NCBI GenBank assembly: GCA_030544215.1
Contig: JARZZO010000011.1
Coordinates: 5,876,001 to 5,940,000, forward strand
Direction: 5' to 3'
DNA from: Zantedeschia hybrid cultivar
Lineage: Eukaryota; Streptophyta; Magnoliopsida; Alismatales; Araceae
Length of the DNA stretch: 64,000 nt
The notes under the pieces are model-generated. The model saw only the letters and a list, made by a program, of their open reading frames with translations. It searched no databases and was not told where the DNA came from. The position numbers and the translations under genes were made by a program. Positions 58,126 to 64,000 of the stretch are shown in pieces (positions within the stretch are counted from its first letter, which is position 1; each line of letters begins with the position of its first letter).

Positions 58126-61100
58126 ATGGCAGGATCACAAGGATCTCAGGAGGAGCTGTTGAACGCGCAGACACGGATATGGAGCTATGCCTTCGGCTGC
58201 ACCAAATCCATGTCCCTCATGGTTGCCGTCCAACTCGGCATCCCCGACGCCGTCCACAGCCACGGTGGCCCCATTCCCCTCTCCCTCTTGGCCTCCACCG
58301 TGAGCGTCCCCGAGAGCAAGGTCGCCGCCCTCCGTCGCCTCATGCGCACTCTGGCTCACTCTGGTGTCTTCCATAGGGAAGTCAAGCCCGAGGTCAACGG
58401 AGCGGCAGAAGAAGAGCTCTACTCCCCCACCATCTTCTCACAGCAGCTGAGGAAGGACAACCCCACCGCCGCCGCACCGTTCCTCCTCCTCGCGCTGTAC
58501 CCACTGTACGTGACGATGTGGTACGAGATGGCGGCATGGTTACGAGAGGAGGGGCCGAGGCCCGCCTGCGGCTTCGAGGCCGCCCACGGCGAGACCATGC
58601 TGGAGTCGTTCGATCGGGTGCCAAAGTTCAACGACGTGCTCAACAGCGCCATGGCCTGCGACTCCCGGTGGGCGGTGGGCATGGTGACCCGGGAGCACCC
58701 GGAAGTCTTCGGGGGGATGGCGTCGCTGGTGGATGTCGGGGGCGGCGACGGGACGTCGGCGAAGGCCATCAAGGACGCGTTCCCAGAGATGAAGTGCACC
58801 GTGCTGGAGCTGCCCCAAATCGTGGCCGCCTCGCCAGCCATCGAGGGGGTAGAGTTGGTGGCGGGGGACATGTTCGAGCAACTCCCCCTAGCCGACGCAG
58901 TTCTTCTCAAGGTGTGCTAATTACTACCTCGTTTGTTTCACTTGCATGCATCTGCTTGATGCTGTTCTTACTTCTGACCCATCGCAGGGTCTATTTGAAA
59001 TTACGAGGCATCCATAAATGCATCTTATACATTTAATATTTTGGTGATCGCATGCAGTTTAGATAATTAAAAATATGTTCGATAATTAACTCTCTCTATC
59101 AATCATAAACTCCAAATTAACGCCCCAAAAACATGTACATTTTCCCTAAACCCACTGAGACCTGATTTACGTTGGAGACGCATCCTTTGGACAGACCTTT
59201 ATCACAAACTCAATTATGTTATGTGGAGCAACCAAACATGACTTAACAAGCAAATATGCTTATATTTACGATGAATGCATTTATGATCATGATTAACCAT
59301 ATCGTATTCGATCAGGTTGACTCGTATGAGTTGATTCGTATTTAGACGAGTCCGAATTCATGGGACGTTTCGAGTCGCTGAGTCACATCTAATTCGAGCC
59401 GACTCAATCCAACTTGATATGATTCGTGCCAACTCATACGTAACTTGTGCCAACTCAATGTGACTCGTATATGACACGTGACAACTCGTGCAATACATTG
59501 TGATCCGACACGGGTGGCTGTGATCCGACCCAAACTTACTCAATAAATAAACAATAGTTTGTCAATCCATGTGATGAGGCAGAATCTGATTCGGCCTATT
59601 AAAACAAGTCCAACCCCGTTCAGCCCAGCAGCGGCAATCAAAAGCCCACTGGGAGCCTTTGGCCAGTAAACGGCATAGAAGCCCTCGGCCCAGCAGGCAG
59701 CACAGTGGTCTTCGGCCCATCAGCGGCCCAAAAGCCTTCGGCCCGCAAGCGGCACAGTAGCCCTCGGCCCAGAAGACTTCGGCCCGTCAGCGGCCCAACC
59801 CCGTTCAGCCCAGCAGCGGCAATCAAAAGCCCACTGGGAGCCTTCGGCCCATAAGCGGCATAGAAGCCCTCGGCCCAGCAGGCAGCCCAGTGGTCTTCGG
59901 CCCATCAGCGGCCCAAAAGCCTTCGGCCCGTCAGCGGCCCAACCCCCTTCGGCCCAACAGCCGTATCCGGCCCACTCCGGTGGAGGACTAGGCACTATGG
60001 CGGTTTACTAGTAAGCCCGGAACATAGTCCTATATCGGCTATCACCGTTAACCATCATCTATCCTCCGCTATAAATACACCGCTATTTATTGCCAAAGGT
60101 ATGTCTCCGTGACCCTCAAGGACCATAGTCCAAAAAGCATTAAAGCTACTCTTTACCTTCTGAATCGAATCATCTTCAGAAGCTAACTTAACCGTCGGAG
60201 GAGGTTCCTAAGGGCCGAAGCCCGAGACTCCTACTGACCGGTTTCTTCTTCTTTCCCTCCTGCAGGGGCTCGGTTCGAACCTTTGCCGACCTCACCAAGT
60301 CTGGTCTCGGCCGCCGACTTCGGACTCCTCCCTCTGGTCTCGACGCCGTTCGCCGGCTGATCCTCTTCGCCCGAAGGTGTCTCGGATCCGCACCGACTGC
60401 CCTTCAGCCGGAAAGACCTAGTCCACACCTTCCGGAGGCAAGCCGACATCCGACCGAGCGACCCTCGGCCTCGGATCCTCCACAGCGTCTCTACATCCCT
60501 CGCCTTCCGGATCCCCGTCGGGCCACTTATACCGCTCCAACCCAGCTTCGGATCCAAAACTTCATATTCCAGCTTCGGAATCCGGTCGTGATAGCCTCGG
60601 CTACATCACGTGGCGCCGTCTGTGGTAAACAAACAAACAAGTCATGTCTCAACGACCTGTGACCCGAAGATCCGGACAGAGCGAAGCAGAGACACGGGAA
60701 GCCTCAGCGCAGCTGCTGCCCTCCGAAGGCGCCCCTTCTGCTCCACCGAGCGCGGCTCTGCCCATCATACCAGAGTCCCTCGCTGCAGAAGACCGGGTGG
60801 GAGTGCTCCAGCAACAGATGGCGACACTAGCCGCTGCCGTCACCTCCCTCGCGCCTCTTCAGGAGATGGTGTCCGCCATCGCCCAGCGCATGGGATTGCT
60901 GGGACAGCTTCCCTAGCAAGCACCGCTCCCCCAACTCTACCTTGTCCAAGATGCAAGGTTCCGGCCAGCGCCCACACCAGTTTCCTCCGACGAAACCGCT
61001 ACGGCGCCCAGCGAGCCCTCGGCGCTACCTGCCCGAGCCCCTCGCGCCTACCACATAACGGAGCAAGGCTGTGCTTCGTCGGAGTTCCGCCCGGCCAAAA

Positions 61101-64000
61101 CTGGAGGACAATCAGTCACCACCTCAACCGCCCCGGACCTGGACCGGCGGCTGACAGCGATGCGGAAGGAAACGCAGCAGATGGTGTCTCGGCCGTACGG
61201 GGCGCCCCTTGCTAGCAACATCCTGGAGCAAACCCCGTTCACGCCAGAGCTCCTGGCTACCGAGGTACCTCCCAATTTCAAACTGCCGAAGGGCCCTCTC
61301 TACGACGGGATGACAGATCCGGTCTGTCATTTCCAGATATTCAACACATACCTCTCGGTTCGAAGGGTTGCCGAGGCAGTCCGTTGCCGTCTCTTCCCCC
61401 TCACCTTTGAGAAGACTGCATTAACTTGGTTCAAGACACTGGCCCCCAACTCCATCCACTCCCTAGTCCAGTTGGGCCAGCTGTTTATCGAACAGTTCTA
61501 TGACGCCACCCGGCAGTGTAAAACTTCCGCCAGCCTGCTAGCCATTCGGCAAGGTCCCACCGAAACTCTCCAAGAATATTTTACCAAGTTTCGGACCGAG
61601 GCCGCCCAAATCTCAAACCTTGATAGCTCGATTGCGGTCTCAGCCGTGATCAGCGGGTGTCGGGACGAAGGGCTCCTCGGTTCCATCGGGAAGCGCCATC
61701 CCCCTACCTTCCAGGATCTCGTAGCCCGGGCCCACAAGTATATCAATCGGGAGGCCCTGATGATGTCCAAAGGCAAAGGCGCAGCCGAAACAATCTCGGC
61801 ACCTGCCTCCCAGGTGGTCCGCCCTCGGCCCGAAGACCAGGAGCCTTCCCGAAAGCGATATCGCAGGGAGGAGTGGGACCGAGAGAGGCGACGGGATCCG
61901 CAGCCGCGGTACCTACCGCTGCCCGCTCCCCCTTCCCGAATGCTCATGGAGGTGAAGGGCATGATCCGGCGGCCGGAGCGCATCAAGACAGATCTTCGCC
62001 GAAGGGATCCCGGCAAATACTGCGAGTATCATCGGGAGATCGGCCATACGACTGACGAGTGCCGACACCTTCGGGAGGAAATCGACCGCCTCAGAAGGCA
62101 GACTGTCGCAGCTTCGGCGAGAGTAGCCCCAGCAGCAGCGGAACCAGGACGTCCCTGAGACGGCTAGGCAACAGCAGCCCCCGGAAAGAGAAGCTGCTCC
62201 TCCGCCAAAGATCACCTCGGCCCCGGTGGAAGCATCTCATCAAAGACCCAGCTCTGGGTCCATCATGATGATATCCGGAGGGCCGGGAGAAGGATCAAGG
62301 CGCCGGCAGCACAGCTCTGCCACTATAGCAACGGTCGGCGTCGAGCCGAAGCGGCCTCGCCAAGAAGATATTACTTTCGGCTCAGAGGACCTGATTGATA
62401 TTCAGGTCCCTCACGACGACGCCCTCGTCATAAACGTTGTAATAAACAGTTACGATGTACATCGTATTTTTGTTGATAATGGAAGCGCCCCGAACATCTT
62501 GTTTTACGATTGCTTTGTAAAAATGGGATTGAGTGAGGCTAATATGAAGCCTCACCAGGGCCCCCTCTTCGGTTTTAACGGTTCGCCCTGCCGAGTGGAG
62601 GGCATTGTCCGACTCCCTGTAACCATAGGCTCCGCCCCCCGGCAACTAACCGTAGAAACGGATTTTGCCGTTGGAAAAATCGATTCAGCCTACAACGCCA
62701 TCTTTGGCCGAAGGCGAATCGGCGGTGTCGGAGCTGTGCCTTCGTCTTTCCATCAAAAGCTAAAATTCCATACTAGCCACGGAATAGGCGAGGCCAGGGG
62801 AAATCAAGAAACAGCCCGGCAATGCTACATGATTTCGGTCAAGGGGAAAGCTGCAGCCGAGTCCCTGGCGATCGAATCCTCAGCCGAGGCATCCCCGGGA
62901 GAAGAACTCGTCGCCATTCCGGTTCCGGTTCCGCGAGGTGTCTCGGATCCGCACCGACTGCCCTTCAGCCGGAAAGACCTAGGCCACACCTTCCGGAGGC
63001 AAGCCGACATCCGACCGAGCGACCTTCGACCTCAGATCCTCCACCGCGTCTCTGCATCCCTCGCCTTCCGGATCCCCGTCGGGCCACTTATACCGCTCCG
63101 ACCCAGCTCCGGATCCAAAACTTCGGATTCCAGCTTCGGAATCCGGTCGTAATAGCCTCGGCTACATCACCATAAATTTAAAAATATGACTTATAATTAA
63201 CTATTTGAAACTCTACAATGGACCGCTCTAACTCTGTCATACCACAGGGTCGGTAACATCATGCTCAACTGCTGCCACCATCATCAAATAATTTAAGAGT
63301 CGCATTTGCAATGTAGCAAAGTAGACTAAGTAGATAGTGGGAAAGTAGACTTTTTCTTCTGTTGCTTCATCGACCCCGTTGCAATGTATCAAGTTTTATT
63401 TTTTTAAAAAAAATTATGATGTGTCCCATCATATATAATATGATGATTCAAATTTTCAGATTTGTTTGGAGATTTAATATATGAGTACGTTCAGCATGAT
63501 GGACCCATCGTAAAAGATTTTCAAAAAATAAAAAAAAATACTATAAAATTGGGTTGCACCCCATATGGTGCAGTAAGTATTATTTATATTCTAAATCTGG
63601 TTAAAATACGTGTGTGATACGTAAATCATGCATTTTGTTGGTATTTTCACACATTACAAACCAAATAAGGGAACTGACTTGTTACATTCTTTGTGCATGG
63701 CGGCTGCTGTTCTTGGCACGTCGGAAACACACAGTGGGTGCTGATAAACTGGAACGACGAGGACTGCGTGAGGATACTGCGCCGGTGCAGGGAGGCGATC
63801 CTTCCAGCGAAGGAACGTGGAGGGAAGGTGATCATCGTAGAGTCGGTCATGGGTCGCAGCGGGGGCAGCAACCACCGGGAGGCAGTGGAGGTGCAGCACC
63901 TGTTGGACCTTCACATGTTGGCGACCATGGAGGGAAGGGAGAGGGACGAAGGCGATTGGCGCCGGCTCATCGCTGCTGCTGGCTTCAGTGTCTGCAAGAT
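58126..64000 (+). CDS. OMT-6: plant O-methyltransferase with His-to-Ile change (runs off the window)
   Basis: Exon 1 is 58126-58911 (262 codons, donor GTGTGC) and exon 2 starts at 63735 after CACACAG and is open to the window end (88 codons seen). The start is the ATG of MAGSQGSQEELLNAQ; only GTG lies upstream in frame. It has LVDVGGGDGT, VAGDMFEQLP, and the glutamates in KVIIVESV and GRERDEGDW. As in OMT-3, exon 2 opens WVLINWNDEDC: Ile (ATA) at residue 266 in place of the catalytic His. The intron is 4.8 kb because a 3.6-kb LTR element sits in it. OMT-3 is the closest relative. No coding lesion is visible, so it may be an intact gene of altered activity. Confidence 0.88.
59572..60608 (+). 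repeat. 5' LTR of the intronic element
   Basis: 1037 bases, TGATGAGG...CTACATCA. It holds an internal 185-base duplication, a TATA box (CTATAAATA at 60069-60077) and GC-rich GGCCCNTCAGCGGC subrepeats. The solo LTR at 28297-29159 is a shorter relative. Confidence 0.92.
59612..59981. repeat. 185-base direct duplication inside the LTR
   Basis: AACCCCGTTCAGCCCAGCAG at 59612 recurs at 59797, and the following 150 bases match with small changes. Shorter CTTCGGCCC units repeat within it. The solo LTR is 174 bases shorter, consistent with lacking this duplication. Confidence 0.8.
60611..60625 (+). other. Primer binding site of the intronic element
   Basis: TGGCGCCGTCTGTGG begins three bases after the LTR. 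TGGCGCCGT is the widespread plant gypsy primer site, usually assigned to an aspartate tRNA. Confidence 0.75.
60644..62158 (+). pseudogene. Gag of the intronic Tat-type element
   Basis: One phase runs from ATG 60644 to TGA 62158, broken by a TAG at 60914-60916. Downstream are the retrotransposon gag domain (about 61260-61700, with LTWFKTLAPNSI and FIEQFY) and a CX2HX4HX4C knuckle (CEYHREIGHTTDEC, about 62020). Apart from the TAG the frame is well kept. Confidence 0.85.
62226..62935 (+). pseudogene. Protease region of the intronic element, truncated into LTR
   Basis: A different phase from gag encodes the Tat-type protease: LPHDDALV-like VPHDDALVINVVI, then FVDNGSAPNILFYD, with DNGS at the active-site position, and SAYNAIFGRR. 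The frame continues past 62936 only because it reads into LTR sequence. The pol domains that should follow are deleted. Confidence 0.8.
62936..63169 (+). repeat. Truncated 3' LTR
   Basis: This equals the last 234 bases of the 5' LTR (60375-60608) with about 11 substitutions and ends CTACATCA. The join to protease sequence shares only a few bases (AGGTG), consistent with an internal deletion at microhomology. Confidence 0.9.

Larger units (their letters stand above)
59572..63169 (+). mobile_element. Non-autonomous Tat-type LTR element in the OMT-6 intron
   Basis: The order is 5' LTR (59572-60608), primer binding site, gag (60644-62158), protease (62226-62935), then a truncated 3' LTR (62936-63169). 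Everything between protease and the last 234 bases of the 3' LTR is missing, so reverse transcriptase, RNase H and integrase are absent. The flanking pentamers CCATG (59567-59571) and CCATA (63170-63174) are a one-mismatch target-site duplication. The two LTR pieces differ at about 11 of 234 positions, clearly older than the 9151-23171 element. It lies in the same orientation as the host gene. Confidence 0.9.
58912..63734 (+). other. OMT-6 intron
   Basis: A 4.82-kb intron in phase 0. Without the LTR element (59572-63169) about 1.2 kb remains, in the family range. It also holds a degenerate GACTCG-rich stretch (59310-59530) and a repeat at 63400-63590 of the fold-back family. Confidence 0.8.

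Noticed and set aside
1..64000. A biosynthetic gene cluster of mixed enzymes
   Set aside because: Only O-methyltransferases were found. No cytochrome P450, synthase, transporter or glycosyltransferase accompanies them, so this is a tandem gene family and not a demonstrated pathway cluster.

Overview
The window looks like a gene-family neighbourhood in a flowering plant nuclear genome, probably a monocot. The only host genes recognised are two-exon, SAM-dependent plant O-methyltransferases (OMTs). Their exons are very GC-rich, as is common in commelinid monocots, and they sit in AT-rich intergenic DNA full of LTR retrotransposons, SINEs and fold-back elements. The species cannot be named from the sequence.

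Layout. An orphan OMT second exon (OMT-1, minus, 1794-2090) ends in intron sequence broken by a 5'-only Ty1-copia fragment (about 3107-5500). A 95-base OMT relic (OMT-2) lies at 6872-6966. A 14-kb, nearly intact and young Ty3-gypsy element of the Tat/Ogre type fills 9151-23171 on the minus strand, with a 5-base target-site duplication. From 24 to 34.5 kb there are layered repeats: an old gypsy pol relic, SINEs, a solo LTR with a target-site duplication, and fold-back elements. OMT-3 (plus, 34624-37903) is complete. OMT-4 (minus, 42068-44288) and OMT-5 (minus, 47804-49846) are also complete. OMT-6 (plus, 58126 to beyond 64000) runs off the window and carries a 3.6-kb non-autonomous LTR element in its intron.

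Reading the repeats together, the array appears to have grown by tandem duplication of a divergent pair of OMT genes. Block 1 is OMT-1(-) with OMT-3(+). Block 2 is OMT-5(-) with OMT-6(+). Collinear matches link 1.65-3.1 kb with 47.6-49.0 kb, about 6.33 with 51.0 kb, 24.8 with 51.95 kb, 26-28 with 53.4-55.6 kb, and 31.9-33.5 with 56.1-58.0 kb. Block 1 is longer mainly because of the gypsy insertion.

The minus-strand genes keep the catalytic histidine of plant OMTs. Both plus-strand genes have isoleucine there, although the SAM-binding motif, both catalytic glutamates and the splice sites remain. The most unusual non-coding signal is a family of 34-base dyads (about 12-base arm, 10-base spacer, 12-base arm, core GCGTC-N10-GACGC), found about nine times per 5' end in the LTR and leader of the Tat-type element.
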